Positions 10,971 to 21,282 of a stretch of DNA of 64,000 bases are shown here, in pieces. Under the pieces are notes generated by a model. It had not been told where the DNA came from. It made no database searches and saw only the letters and a list, made by a program, of their open reading frames with translations. Position 1 is the stretch's first letter; each line of letters opens with the position of its first letter. Position numbers and translations under genes: made by a program. Origin of the DNA: Pseudonocardia sp. CNS-139 (GTDB lineage: Bacteria; Actinomycetota; Actinomycetes; Mycobacteriales; Pseudonocardiaceae); contig MKJX01000044.1 in NCBI GenBank assembly GCA_001942415.1, positions 35,058-99,057 on the forward strand. The letters are read 5' to 3'.

Positions 10971-13662
10971 TCAGCCGAGCCGGCGCGGGCCCGCGTCGGC
11001 GGCGGCGCCGGGGCGGGTGGGCGGCGGGCCGAGCACCACACGCGCCCCGTGACGAACGCGCCTGCGCCGAGGCCAGCACCGGGTCGAGCACCAGCGACCG
11101 CACCTCGGGCAGGTCCCCGGCGATCCGCCCGACCCGCAGCACCAGCTCCTCCAGCGCGCCCAGGTCGACCGGCTCCGTGCCGCGGTAGCCGGCCAGCAAC
11201 GGCGCCGCCCGCGGGGCCCGCACCAGCGCGGCGGCGTCCTGGTCGGAGACCGGCACCACCCGGAACGCGCGGTCGCCCAGCAGCTCGGTGGCCATCCCGG
11301 ACAGCCCGAACGACAGCAGCGAGCCGAACGACGGGTCGTCCACGATCTCCAGCACGCACGACACGCCCTTGGGCGCCATCCGCTGGACGTACACCTCCTC
11401 CTGGCCGGTGAGCAGCGCGATGTCGGCGTGGGCCCGGCGCACCGCGCCCGCGTCGGCCAGGTCGAGCCGCACCCCGACCAGGTCGGTGCGGTGGTGCCAG
11501 CGCTCGCCCACCGCCTTGAGCGCCACCGGGTAACCCAGCTCGCCGCGCCCCGCGGCCGGCTCCGCCCCGGCCACCGTGCGGAACGCGACGACGCCGACGC
11601 CGTAGCAGGCCAGCAGCGCCACCGTCTCGGCGTCGGTGAGCCGCCGCTCCCGGCCGCCGCGGCCAGGCCGCCGACCAGCGCGCGGGCCCGGTCGGCGTCG
11701 ACCCCGGCCGGCGTCACGAACTCGCCCACCGGGCGGGCCCGCCACCGCGCGTAGCGGCTGACCCGGGCCAGCGCCGCCGCCGCCCGCTCCGGGCTCGGGT
11801 AGCTGGGCACCGAGCCCGCGCCCGGCGTGCCGTCCGCGCGCGGGACCGCCAGCTCGGCCGGCACCCCTCGGCCGCGAGGAACACGGCGACGACCGGCCGG
11901 TCCGAGCCCGCCACCGCCTCCCGCAGCGCCCGCGCGTAGGCCGCGCCCGGGATCGCGACCGGCGGCACGAACACGGCGACCAGCGCGTCGGCGCCGTGCT
12001 CGCCCGCGGCCAGCGCGCCCGCGACCGCCGCGGCGAACTCCTCCGGCGGCGCGGCCGTGCCCACGTCGACGGGCGGCCCGGCGGGCTCCAGGCCCTCGTC
12101 GAGGAGCGCGTCGGTGACGAGCACGCCGAGCGCGCTGGAGTTGCCGACCACCGCGACCCGCGGACCGGGCGGCAACGGCTGGTAGGCGAGCAGCAGCGCC
12201 GTGTCGAAGAGCTGCGAGAGCGTCTCCACCCGGATGACGCCGGCCTGCTCGAACAGCGCCCGCACGCTGGCGTCGTCGATCGGGGCGGCGCGCGCCGCGA
12301 GCGCCGCCGTGGGCCCGGTGTGGCGGCCGCTCTTCACCGCGACGACCGGCTTGGTGCGCGCGAGCCGGCGGGCCAGCCGGGCGAACTTGCGCGGGTTGCC
12401 GAAGGTCTCCAGGTAGAGCAGGACGAGGTCGGTGTCGGCGTCGGTCTGCCAGTACTGGAGCAGATCGTTGCCCGACAGGTCGGCCCGGTTGCCGGCCGAG
12501 ACGAACGTCGAGAGACCCAGCCCGCGCTCCTTCGCCGCCGCGAGGATCGCGATGCCGAGCGCACCGGACTGCGAGAAGAACCCGACCCGGCCAGCGCCCG
12601 GCAGGTCCGGCGCGAGCGTGGCGTTGAGCCGCACGTCGGGCGCGGTGTTGGCGACACCGAGCGCGTTGGGGCCGACCACCCGCATCCCGTGCGCCCGCGC
12701 CTCCGCCACGAGCCGCCGCTCCGCGACCACGCCGCTGCCGCCGACGTCGGCGAAGCCCGCGCTCACCACCACCAGCGCCTTGACGCCCTTCGCGAGGCAG
12801 GAGTCCATGACCTCGTCGATGCCCGCGGCCGGCACCGCGACGACCGCGAGGTCCACCTCGTCGGGGATGTCGGTGACCGACGCGTAGGCGCGCACACCGC
12901 GGACCGACCGGGCGTCGGGGTTCACCGGGTAGACCGGCCCGGTGAAGTTGCCGCGCAGCAGGTGCGCCAGCACGGCGTGGCCGATCTTGGCCGGGTCGGT
13001 GGACGCCCCGATCACCGCGACCGAGCCCGGGTGCAGCAGGTTGTGCACGCTGCGCGCCTCGGCCCGCTGCTCGCGCGCGTCGCGCACGGCGAGCGAGCGC
13101 TCCGTGGGGTCGACGTCGAACTCCAGGTGCAGCACGCCCTCCGCGAACTCCCGGCTGACCTGGTAGCCGGCGTCCCGGAACACCCGCACCATCTGGTGGT
13201 TCTCCACCAGCACCTCGGCCTCGAACCGGCGTACGCCGTTCTCCCGCGCGCGGCCGCCAGGTGCTCCAGCAGGATGGAGCCGAGGCCGCGGCCCTGGTGG
13301 TCGTCGCGCACGACGAACGCGACCTCGGCCGACTCCACCCGGGCCGCCTCCGGGCCGCCGTTCGTGCCCAGCCCCTCGTACCGCCCGACGCCGATGATCT
13401 CGTCGCCCAGCAGGCAGATGAACGCGACGCGGGTGCGATGGTCGACCGTGGTGAACCGCACCAGGTCCCTCGGCGGGATGCGCGGGTAGGGCCCGAAGAA
13501 GCGCAGGTAGCGGGTGCGTTCCGAGAGCCCGGCGTGGAACCGCAGCAGCGCGTCGGCGTCGCCGGGCAGGATCGGGCGCAGGTGCACGATGCCGCCGTCC
13601 GAGGCGACGACGTCGGCCTCCCAGTGCCGGGGGTAGCCGCGCCGGGGGTGGCCGGGCTCCAC
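10971..13662 (-). CDS. GNAT acetyltransferase / NDP-forming acyl-CoA synthetase fusion (type II protein acyltransferase, PatA-like), several frameshifts
   Basis: N-terminal GNAT domain, about residues 1-170 (ADALLRFHAGLSERTRYLRF, FVVRDDHQGRGLGSILLEHL with the acetyl-CoA loop QGRGLG), then an ADP-forming acyl-CoA-synthetase-like region: CoA-binding SVAVIGASTDPAKIGHAVL, ligase-CoA GRVGFFSQSGALG, and an ATP-grasp-like tail ALKAVGERWHHRTDLVGVRL ending ARVVLGPPPT. GNAT-first order is the type II layout described for Streptomyces PatA, which acylates lysines such as that of acetyl-CoA synthetase. About 897 residues; breaks near 13253, 11868, 11657, 11067 and 11040. Start GTG 13662 is tentative; GTG 13685 with another lost base is possible. 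It follows acuC on the same strand. Confidence 0.88.
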
Positions 13663-13687
13663 GCCGGCGGCGGGGTGGCGGACACCG

Positions 13688-14858
13688 TCAGTCCCGGGGG
13701 TCGTGCGGGTCGAGGCCGTGCATCGGGAACACGGCCTTGCGGGTCTCCAGCACCGCCGCGTCGACCCGCTCGGCGCCCTCGCCCCACGGCACGTACGCGG
13801 TGTCGCGGCCCTCCGTCATCTCCGTGGGCAGCTGCTGGCCGGTGAGCGGGGCGGTGTGCGCCACCCAGCCGGCCGGCAGCGGGCGGTGCGGCGGGACGTC
13901 CCGGTCGAGCACCGTGGCGATCAGGTGCGTCCACGAGCGCGGCACCACCCGGAACAGGCCGTAGCCGCCCCCGCCGGTGGCGAGCCACCGGCCGCCCGCC
14001 GCACTTGCCGCCAGGTCCCGCAACGCCGCGTAGATCGCGCGGTGGCCGTCGACCGACAGCCCGAGGTTGGCCAGCGGGTCCTCGAAGTGCGTGTCGACGC
14101 CGCACTGCGTGACGAGGATCTGCGGGCGGAACGCCGTGACCAGCGACGGCACCACCGCGTGGAACGCGCGCAGCCACCCGGGGTCGTCGGTGCCCGGCGG
14201 CAGCGGGAGGTTGACCGCGGTGCCGGCCGCGTCGCCCTCTCCCAGCTCACCCGGCCAGCCGGTGCCCGGCCAGAGCGTCATCGGGTGCTGGTGCAGGGAG
14301 ATCGTGAGCACCCGCGGGTCGCGGTAGAAGACGGTCTGCACGCCGTCGCCGTGGTGGACGTCGACGTCGACGTAGGCGATGCGGTCGAACCCGTGGTCGA
14401 GCAGCCACGAGATCGCCACCGCACAGTCGTTGTAGACGCAGAACCCCGCCGCGTGGTCGGGCATGGCGTGGTGCAGCCCGCCCGCGATGTTGACGGCGCG
14501 GTCGGCCCGGCCCTCCGCGATCTCCCGCGCCGCGCGCAGCGACCCGCCGCACACCAGCGCGCTCGCCTCGTGCATCCCTTCGAACACCGGGTTGTCGATG
14601 GTGCCGAGCCCGTGCCCGGTGGCGTACGGGTCGCCCGGCGCGGCCTTCACCGCCGCCAGGTACTCGGCCGCGTGGACCCGCCGCACCTCCTCGTCCGGCG
14701 CCGGCTCGGGCACGACCGGCTCGACGCCCTCCAGCACGCCGAGGCCGGTTGGCGAGCCGCATCGTGAGGTCCAGCCGCACGGGGTCGAGCGGGTGGTCGT
14801 CGCCCAGGTCGTAACCGAGGAAGTCGGGCGTCCACACCACCGCCGCGCGGGGGCTCAC
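13688..14858 (-). CDS. acuC: AcuC-like acetoin utilization protein / class I HDAC-fold deacetylase, one frameshift
   Basis: Zn-dependent arginase/HDAC-fold enzyme of about 390 residues that probably removes acyl groups from lysines. Visible motifs are [20 protein letters not shown] (tandem catalytic His), [19 protein letters not shown] (Zn-binding Asp/His), [34 protein letters not shown] and [14 protein letters not shown]. Start GTG 14858 overlaps the sulfurtransferase stop as GTGA. The reading frame changes near 14750 with net +1 (AACCGGCTC with an extra C). The adjoining protein acyltransferase gene suggests the pair writes and erases the same lysine marks; acetoin use itself is not shown. 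Confidence 0.9.
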
Positions 14859-15716
14859 GGCTCGCCCCCTGTCGCGACGGGCCGGGCGTCGTCCGTCACC
14901 CAGCTCGACCACGACCCCACGTACAGCCCGATCGGTCCTCCGGCGGGCGCAGCCCGGAGTGCTCGACGGCGAGCACGAGCGCCGCCGCGGTGACCCCGGA
15001 GCCGCAGTACGCCCCGGCCGGTGCGGCCGCCGCCACCCCGGCCCCGGCGAACCGCGCCGCCAGCTCCGCGGCCGGCCGCCAGCGCCCGTCGGGTCCGACG
15101 AGGTCGGCCGAGGGCGTGTTGCGCGCGCCCGGGATGTGCCCGGCCACCGGGTCGACCGGCTCGGTCTCGCCGCGGTAGCGCGGCGCCGCCCGGGCGTCGA
15201 GCAGCACCCCGCTGCGGCCCAGCTCCGCCGCGGCGTCGGCGTCCAGCACCGGCATGCCACCGGGCCGGACGGTCAGGTCGCCCGGCGCGGGTGCCGAAGG
15301 CTCCGCCGTGACGGGCAGCCCGGCGGCGGTCCACGCGGCGAACCCGCCGTCCAGCACCGCGACCCGCCCGGCCGCCGCGCCGGCCCAGCGCAGCAGCCAC
15401 CACGCGCGGGCGGCCGGGGCGCCGTCGCCGTCGTCGTAGGCCACGACCGGCGCGCCCTCCCGCACCCCGGCCCGGCGCAGCACCTCCTGCAGCCGTTCCG
15501 GCGCGGGCAGCGGGTGCCGGCCCCCGGCGCGGGTGGGCCGGCCAGCTCGGTGTCGAGGTCCACGAACACCGCACCCGGGACGTGCCCCGCCTCGTGGTCG
15601 GCCCGGCCGGGCGGCCCGCCGAGCCGGTACCGGACGTCGAGCACCACGGGCCGCGCCTCCGCCTCGGGGGCCGCGAGCAGTGCCGCCAGCGCCTGCGTGT
15701 CGATCAGAGAAGCCAT
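14855..15716 (-). CDS. sseA: Two-domain sulfurtransferase, 3-mercaptopyruvate type (SseA-like), two frameshifts
   Basis: Tandem rhodanese protein of about 287 residues. The first, inactive domain shows [20 protein letters not shown] and [15 protein letters not shown]; the second shows [18 protein letters not shown] and the active-site loop [22 protein letters not shown] is the loop of mercaptopyruvate sulfurtransferases such as E. coli SseA, rather than the charged loop of thiosulfate rhodanese. Breaks lie near 15540 and 14942. Start ATG 15716. It is divergent from ideR and overlaps acuC, so it heads a three-gene minus-strand run with acuC and the acyltransferase. Sulfur transfer beside an iron regulator may be coincidence. 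Confidence 0.88.
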
Positions 15717-15748
15717 CGGTGCCACCACGCGTCATCCTGCCTGGGATG

Positions 15749-15781
15749 GTGCCCCCCGAAGGGGGCACTCGCCGATAGGAT
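15749..15781 (+). promoter_or_regulatory. Hairpin and -10 element in the sseA/ideR divergent region
   Basis: GTGCCCCC (15749-15756) and GGGGGCAC (15761-15768) form a perfect 8-bp inverted repeat with a CGAA loop. TAGGAT at 15776-15781 fits the -10 pattern for ideR, about 27 bp before its GTG, and GAAAGGG at 15793-15799 is the ribosome-binding site. The inverted repeat sits where a regulator would overlap the -35 region. No classical iron box sequence is evident. Confidence 0.45.
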
Positions 15782-15807
15782 GGGAGCTTGACGAAAGGGC
15801 TGAGCGC

Positions 15808-16541
15808 GTGAACGAGCTCATCGATACCACTGAGATGTACCTCCGAACCATCTACGAGCTGGAAGAGGAGGGCGTCGTCCCGCTGCGGGCGCGGATCGCC
15901 GAACGCCTCGGCCAGAGTGGGCCGACCGTCAGCCAAACCGTGGCCCGCATGGAGCGCGACGGCCTCGTCGTCGTGGCGGGTGACCGGCACCTGGAGCTCA
16001 CCGAGGAGGGGCGCGCCCGCGCGGTCTCGGTGATGCGCAAGCACCGTCTCGCCGAACGCCTCCTCATCGACGTCATCGGCCTGGAGTGGGAGCACGTGCA
16101 CGCCGAGGCCTGCCGGTGGGAGCACGTGATGAGCGAGGCGGTCGAGCGCAAGCTCGTGCAGCTGCTCGACAACCCCACCGTCTCGCCGTACGGCAACCCG
16201 ATCCCCGGCCTCGACGAGCTGCGGAAGATGCCGGAGGCCTCGGAGACCGCCGGCGCCCCCGCCGGGGCGTCGGTGCCGCCCACGCTGGAGGTGGGGCTGC
16301 AGCGGCTCGACGAGTTCGCCCGCCGCGGCGGCGGACGCGTGGAGGTGCGCCGGATCGCCGAGCACGTGCAGGTGGACGCGGACCTGATGGCCGACCTCAA
16401 GGCGCCGGCATCGTGCCGGGCCACGACGTCGAGGTGCACGCCATCGCCCGCTTCGGCGACGCGGTGCCGGTGGCCGCCAACGGCGAGGCCGCCTCGGTGG
16501 CCCCGCTGATCGCGCACGCGGTGCTGGTACGAGCACGCTGA
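15808..16541 (+). CDS. ideR: Iron-dependent DtxR-family repressor IdeR, one frameshift
   Basis: Fe2+-activated dimeric repressor of iron uptake and activator of storage genes. About 244 residues start at GTG 15808 with the highly conserved [20 protein letters not shown]. The winged-helix DNA-binding domain shows [20 protein letters not shown]. The metal-binding and dimerisation domain contains [19 protein letters not shown] and [19 protein letters not shown], with the His/Glu/Cys ligands expected for IdeR. An SH3-like C-terminal domain reads [20 protein letters not shown]. One base is lost near 16407, and the C-terminal domain continues in the next frame to TGA 16541. galE follows 96 bp downstream. 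Confidence 0.94.
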
Positions 16542-16637
16542 CCCGCCGGGAGAACGGGCACTCCCCTCGTGAGACGGTGTGCCGCGCCGACGCGCGGTGA
16601 CCGGGGCGCCGTGCGCCATCTCCCGAGGAGGAACCCT

Positions 16638-17596
16638 GTGAAGCTGCTCGTCACCGGCGGTGCCGGCTACGTCGGCAGCGTGTGCGCCGCCCACCTGCTG
16701 GACGCCGGCCACGACGTGACAGTGCTCGACGACCTCTCCACCGGTCACAAGGACGCGGTGCCCGACGGCGCCCGGCTCGTGGCCGCCGACCTCGCCGAGG
16801 CGGCCGGTGAGGTGCTCGCCGAGGGCTTCGACGGCGTGCTGCACTTCGCGGCCAAGTCGCTCGTGGGCGAGTCGGTGCAGCACCCCGAGCTGTACTGGGC
16901 CGGCAACGTCGTGAAGACGTTCCAACTGCTGGAGGCCATGCGCGAGCACGGCACGCCGCGGCTGGTGTTCTCCTCCACCGCCGCCACCTACGGCGAGCCC
17001 GAGCAGGTGCCGATCCGCGAGGACGCGCCCACCCGGCCGACCAACCCCTACGGCGCCAGCAAGCTCGCGATCGACCTCGCGATCGCTCGTACGCCGCCGC
17101 GCACGGCCTCGCCGCCGTGAGCCTGCGGTACTTCAACGTGGCCGGCGCGCACGGCCGCTTCGGCGAGCGGCACACGGTGGAGACCCACCTCATCCCGATC
17201 GTGCTCCAGGTGGCCTCGGGTACCCGCGAGGTCGCGCAGATCTTCGGCGACGACTGGCCCACCCCGGACGGCACGTGCGTGCGCGACTACATCCACGTGG
17301 ACGACCTCGCCGAGGCCCACCTGCTGGCGCTCGGGCACGCCGCCCCCGGCCGGCACGCCGTGTACAACCTCGGCTCCGGCGCCGGCTTCTCGGTGCTCGA
17401 GGTGATCGGGGCCTGCCGCGAGGTGACCGGCCACCCCATCCCCACCACCGTGGCGCCGCGCCGCGGCGGCGACCCCGCCGTGCTCATCGCGTCCAGCGAG
17501 GCGGCCAAGGCGCAGCTGGGCTGGCACCCGAGCCGCACCGACCTCACGACGATCGTGCGCGACGCCTGGGAGTTCACCCGCAGCCGCCCGGCCTGA
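16638..17596 (+). CDS. galE: UDP-glucose 4-epimerase (GalE), one frameshift
   Basis: Extended short-chain dehydrogenase/reductase that interconverts UDP-glucose and UDP-galactose with tightly bound NAD. About 319 residues. The NAD-binding motif is [10 protein letters not shown] at residues 5-14. The catalytic Ser/Thr region is [12 protein letters not shown] and the YxxxK pair is [27 protein letters not shown] and [15 protein letters not shown] are standard GalE blocks. One base is lost near 17084 (ATCGCCTCG read as ATCGCTCG). Start GTG 16638 follows GAGGAGG. The gene converges with the DUF4192 gene across a small palindrome. Confidence 0.94.
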
Positions 17597-17600
17597 GCCG

Positions 17601-17614
17601 CGCCCGGCCGGGCG
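17601..17614. terminator. GC palindrome between convergent galE and DUF4192 gene
   Basis: CGCCCGGCCGGGCG is a perfect 14-bp palindrome filling the 19-bp gap between two convergent stops. It lacks a T tract and has no loop as written, so termination is inferred from position only. Confidence 0.35.
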
Positions 17615-17615
17615 C

Positions 17616-18731
17616 TCATGCCCGCCACCCGGCCGGCTGCGGCTCACGACCGGCGCCGCCCGCCGACCCCGTGAGCCATGTGCGGATCTCTCCCGGCCGC
17701 ACGCCGTGGTCCACCGCGAGCCGCAGCAGTGCCGTGAGCCGGTGGCCCGGCCACGCGCTCTCGGCCCGGGCGAGCGCGACGTTGGCCAGCGCGCCCGTCG
17801 CCGCGCAGCATCGCCGACACCGCGAGCAGGGCGGCGGGCTCCGCGGCCTCCGGGTCGGGCGTCTCCCGGGTGAGCGCCGCCCACAGCTGCTCGGCCGCCG
17901 CCGCGTGCGGCCCGGCGCAGCGCAGCAGCGCGGCGTCGCGGAGCGCCGGCTCGGCCAGCACGGTGGCCAGCGCCACGACCCGGCGGTCGTCCAGCTCGAG
18001 ACGGCCCGCCACGGCGTCGGCGACCGCGGCGTCGACCACGGCGAGCGCGGTGGCCGGGCCGTCGCCCGGCGCGCCCGCGGTGCCCAGCCCGGCGAGCACC
18101 CCGTCGGGGTCGCGCTCCACCTCGGCGACGAGCAGCTCCTCGCGCCGCCGCAGCCGCTCGGGCTCGGCCGGCGCGACGAGCCGCTCCAGCGAGGCCCGGT
18201 CCGGGTGCACCACCTGCCCGCCGGCCACCGCGGCCGCCAGCACCGCCGACGCCGCAGGGTCCTCGACCGTGCCGGCGCAGGCACAGGCTCGTAGCAGCGC
18301 CAGGGCGCGCCGCCGGCCGTGCGTTCGGCCCACAGCGCGGAGTGCAGCCGGACGCCCTGGGCCTCCAGCGCGTCGACCACCTGCCCCACCAGCGCGGCGT
18401 GCGGGGGCGGGCCGGGCCCGTCCTGCCGGCCGTCCGGGCCGCCCGCCGGGTCGTCGGGGCAGACGACCAGCACGACGGCCCCGTCCGGCTCGTCGAGCAG
18501 GAGGCCGGCGACGGCTGCCTCGGCCACCTGCGGGACGTCGTCGGGCGGTGGCAGGTCGAGGCGCACGACCAGCCCGATGCGGCCGCCGGACGCGCTCGCG
18601 GTGGCGACGAGGACGAGTGACCGGTGCGGGTGGAAGCCGATCAGCGCGGGCACCGCGGCGATCAGTTCGCCCTGGCTGCGCACCTGCACCGGGCGGTCGC
18701 GGCCGGCGCGGGAGATGTCGGGAGAGGTCAT
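17616..18731 (-). CDS. DUF4192 domain-containing protein, two frameshifts
   Basis: Actinobacterial protein of unknown function, about 372 residues. The family start is clear: QVRSQGELIAAVPALIGFHP near residue 18, followed by RSLVLVATASASGGRIGLVV and VVLVVCPDDPAGG. The C-terminal region (VALATVLAEPALRDAALLRC, then ALARAESAWPGHRLTALLRL) is the helical DUF4192 tail. Breaks occur near 18300 (lost base) and 17807 (net +1, probably GACGGC with an extra G). Start ATG 18731. It is divergent from sthA over 250 bp. No motif gives a catalytic role. Confidence 0.85.
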   Translation of the reverse strand: MTSPDISRAGRDRPVQVRSQGELIAAVPALIGFHPHRSLVLVATASASGGRIGLVVRLDLPPPDDVPQVAEAAVAGLLLDEPDGAVVLVVCPDDPAGGPDGRQDGPGPPPHAALVGQVVDALEAQGVRLHSALWAERTAGGAPWRCYEPVPAPARSRTLRRRRCWRPRWPAGRWCTRTGPRWSGSSRRPSPSGCGGARSCSSPRWSATPTGCSPGWAPRARRATARPPRSPWSTPRSPTPWRAVSSWTTAGSWRWPPCWPSRRSATPRCCAAPGRTRRRPSSCGRRSPGRRPTRRPRSPPPCSRCRRCCAATGALANVALARAESAWPGHRLTALLRLAVDHGVRPGEIRTWLTGSAGGAGREPQPAGWRA

Positions 18732-18774
18732 GGGGCCGAGGATGGGCGGGGGCGGGAGGTCGGCGCTGGGGGGC

Positions 18775-18833
18775 TGTGGACAGGTGCGGGCGGAGGGGGT
18801 GCGACCGGGGGATTCGGGACGGGTTGTGGACAG
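18775..18833. promoter_or_regulatory. Two TGTGGACAG copies in the DUF4192/sthA divergent region
   Basis: The 9-mer TGTGGACAG occurs at 18775-18783 and again at 18825-18833, exactly 50 bp apart. The complement CTGTCCACA differs by one base from the actinobacterial DnaA box TTGTCCACA. The 250-bp gap (18732-18981) holds no gene but must carry both promoters; GTTAAC near 18890 may be part of one. Two isolated boxes do not make an origin. Confidence 0.3.
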
Positions 18834-18981
18834 GTCCGTTCGGAGGGGCCGGATCGCGCGGGAACTGTCGTCGCCGAGTGTTAACCTCCCCCGCTTGCCC
18901 GGGGCCGCCTCGGCCGACAACGCTCTATCCGGGCACGGGGCGGCCGCCCCTCCCCTTCGTTCTGCGTAGGAGGACCGTCGC

Positions 18982-20409
18982 GTGTACGACTACGACCTGC
19001 TCGTGATCGGTTCCGGCCCCGGTGGGCAGAAGGCCGCCATCGCCGCCGCCAAGCTCGGCAAGCGCGTGTGCGTCGCGGAGCGCCGGCACATGATGGGCGG
19101 CGTCTGCGTCAACACCGGGACCATCCCCTCCAAGACGCTGCGCGAGGCGGTCCTGTACCTCACCGGCTTCGCCCAGCGCGAGATGTACGGCGCGAGCTAC
19201 CGGGTCAAGTCCGAGATCACGATCGCCGACCTGCTCGCCCGCACCCAGCACGTGGTCGGGCGCGAGGTCGAGATCGTGCGCAGCCAGCTGATGCGCAACC
19301 ACGTCGACATCCTCGCCGGCACCGCCACGTTCGAGGACGAGCACACCGTCACCGTGCACGGCGAGTCCCGCGGCGACCACTACACCGTCACCGCCGAGAA
19401 CATCGTGATCGCCACCGGCACGAAGCCGGCCCGGCCCTCGCAGGTCGAGTTCGACGACGAGCGCGTGCTCGACTCCGACGGCGTCCTGCAGATGCAGCGC
19501 GTGCCCGGCACGATGGTCGTGGTCGGCGCCGGCGTGATCGGCATCGAGTACGCCTCGATGTTCGCCGCGCTCGGCACCCGCGTCACCGTGGTCGAGAAGC
19601 GGCCGGCGATGCTGGACTTCTGCGACCCGGAGGTCGTCGAGTCGCTCAAGTTCCACCTGCGCGACCAGGCCGTCACGTTCCGGTTCGGCGAGGAGGTCGC
19701 CAAGGTCGAGGTGACGGCCAAGGGCACCGTCACCAGCCTCGCCAGCGGCAAGCGGATCGCGGCCGACATGGTCATGTACTCGGCCGGGCGGCAGGGCGTC
19801 ACCGAGGAGCTGCAGCTGGAGAAGGCCGGCCTCGCCGCCGACAGCCGCGGCCGGATCACCGTGGACAAGCAGTACCGCACGGAGGTGCCGCACATCTTCG
19901 CCGTCGGCGACGTCATCGGCTTCCCCGCGCTGGCCGCGACCAGCATGGACCAGGGCCGGCTCGCGGCCTGCTACGCGTTCGGCGAGCCGGTGCGCGAGCT
20001 GCAGGAGCTGCAGCCGATCGGCATCTACACGGTGCCGGAGATCTCCTACTGCGGCCGCACCGAGGCCGAGCTGACGGCCGCCTCGATCCCCTACGAGGTG
20101 GGCATGTCCCGCTACCGGGAGCTCGCCCGCGGCGCGATCGTCGGCGATTCCTACGGGATGCTGAAGCTGCTCGTGCACGCCGACGACCGCACGCTGCTCG
20201 GCGTGCACGTCTTCGGCACCGGCGCCACCGACCTGGTGCACATCGGGCAGGCCGTGATGGGCTGCGGCGGCACGGTCGACTACCTGGTCGACACCGTGCT
20301 CAACTACCCGACGCTGTCGGAGGCGTACAAGGTGGCCGCGCTGGACGTCACGAACAAGATGCGGGCGCTGGACGCCTACGGAGCTGACGCCCGGCAGACC
20401 GCTCAGTAG
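18982..20409 (+). CDS. sthA: Si-specific (soluble) NAD(P)+ transhydrogenase SthA
   Basis: FAD-containing soluble pyridine nucleotide transhydrogenase that equilibrates NADPH/NAD+ with NADP+/NADH in the cytosol. Intact at 475 residues, the normal length. The FAD-binding motif is [20 protein letters not shown]. The disulfide-region equivalent reads [18 protein letters not shown], where Thr replaces the second redox Cys; this is diagnostic for SthA and separates it from dihydrolipoamide dehydrogenase. The NAD(P) motif is [20 protein letters not shown], and FAD/dimerisation blocks follow at [20 protein letters not shown]. Start GTG 18982 follows AGGAGG. The 3' end overlaps the convergent M23 peptidase by 7 bp. 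Confidence 0.96.
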   Translation: MYDYDLLVIGSGPGGQKAAIAAAKLGKRVCVAERRHMMGGVCVNTGTIPSKTLREAVLYLTGFAQREMYGASYRVKSEITIADLLARTQHVVGREVEIVRSQLMRNHVDILAGTATFEDEHTVTVHGESRGDHYTVTAENIVIATGTKPARPSQVEFDDERVLDSDGVLQMQRVPGTMVVVGAGVIGIEYASMFAALGTRVTVVEKRPAMLDFCDPEVVESLKFHLRDQAVTFRFGEEVAKVEVTAKGTVTSLASGKRIAADMVMYSAGRQGVTEELQLEKAGLAADSRGRITVDKQYRTEVPHIFAVGDVIGFPALAATSMDQGRLAACYAFGEPVRELQELQPIGIYTVPEISYCGRTEAELTAASIPYEVGMSRYRELARGAIVGDSYGMLKLLVHADDRTLLGVHVFGTGATDLVHIGQAVMGCGGTVDYLVDTVLNYPTLSEAYKVAALDVTNKMRALDAYGADARQTAQ

Positions 20410-21282
20410 ACGATGCCGCGCTCGTCCAGCCACGGGCGCGGGTTGATCTTCTTGCCGTTCTCGGTGACGACCTCGAAGTGCAGGTGCGGGCCGGTGGAGC
20501 GGCCGCGGTTGCCGACCTCGGCGATCACCTCGTCGGCCGCGACCTCGTCACGACGGAGACGAACGTGCGGTTGACGTGGCCGTAGACGGTGATCGTGCCG
20601 TCCTCGTGCTGCACCCGGACCCACAGGCCGAACCCGCTGGCGGGGCCGGAGTCGATCACGGTGCCGGCGAGCGGGACGTGGATCGGGGTGCCGATCGGGG
20701 CGGCGATGTCGATGCCCTCGTGGAGGGCGCCCCACCGCGTGCCGAACCCGGACGTGACCCGCCCGACGATCATCTCGACGGCGCCGGTGGCGGCCGCGAC
20801 GAGGCCCTGCGGCTCGGCCGGTGCGGGAGCCGGGAGCTGGGGAGCGGCCGCGGCGGCCGCCTCGGCGGCGGCGCGCTGCAGGTCGGCGGCCTTCACCAGG
20901 TCGGCGGCGTCCGCGACGACCGGCTCGGGCGCGACGGGCGCGAGCGGGGTGGCGGCCGCGAGCGGGGCCGGGGGTGCGGCGACGAGCGCGGCGGCGGGTG
21001 CGACGGCCGCCGGGCCGGTGCCGGCCAGCTCCTGGATGCCGAGGCGGAGCAGGTTGGCGCCCTCGGCCGCGGCCGGGAGGGCCTCGGCGAGCGCGTGCTG
21101 ACCGGCCGCGGCGAGCGCGCCGCCGGCGACGACGGTCGCGACGAACCTTGCCGGCAGCGACGTCGAGATCGACGACGGTGCGGATACCGACCGGTGGGCA
21201 CCGACCCCCGCTGCCGCCACGACGGCGGACAGCGGGGCCCGAGGTGCGCGCGCCGGCCCTGAGGGGAGCGGTGCCGAGCCAC
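20403..21282 (-). CDS. Secreted M23 family metallopeptidase (LytM domain), two frameshifts
   Basis: Predicted cell-wall endopeptidase of about 293 residues. After a basic N-terminus comes a hydrophobic export segment ([17 protein letters not shown]), then an Ala/Pro-rich linker of about 110 residues and a C-terminal LytM domain. Zn-site motifs are [20 protein letters not shown] (HxxxD) and [14 protein letters not shown] (HxH). The start GTG 21282 has a strong GGAAGGAAGG site; a base lost near 21233 shifts the frame soon after, and a second is lost near 20552 inside the domain. C-terminus [13 protein letters not shown]. No LysM or SH3 wall-binding module is seen. Confidence 0.87.
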
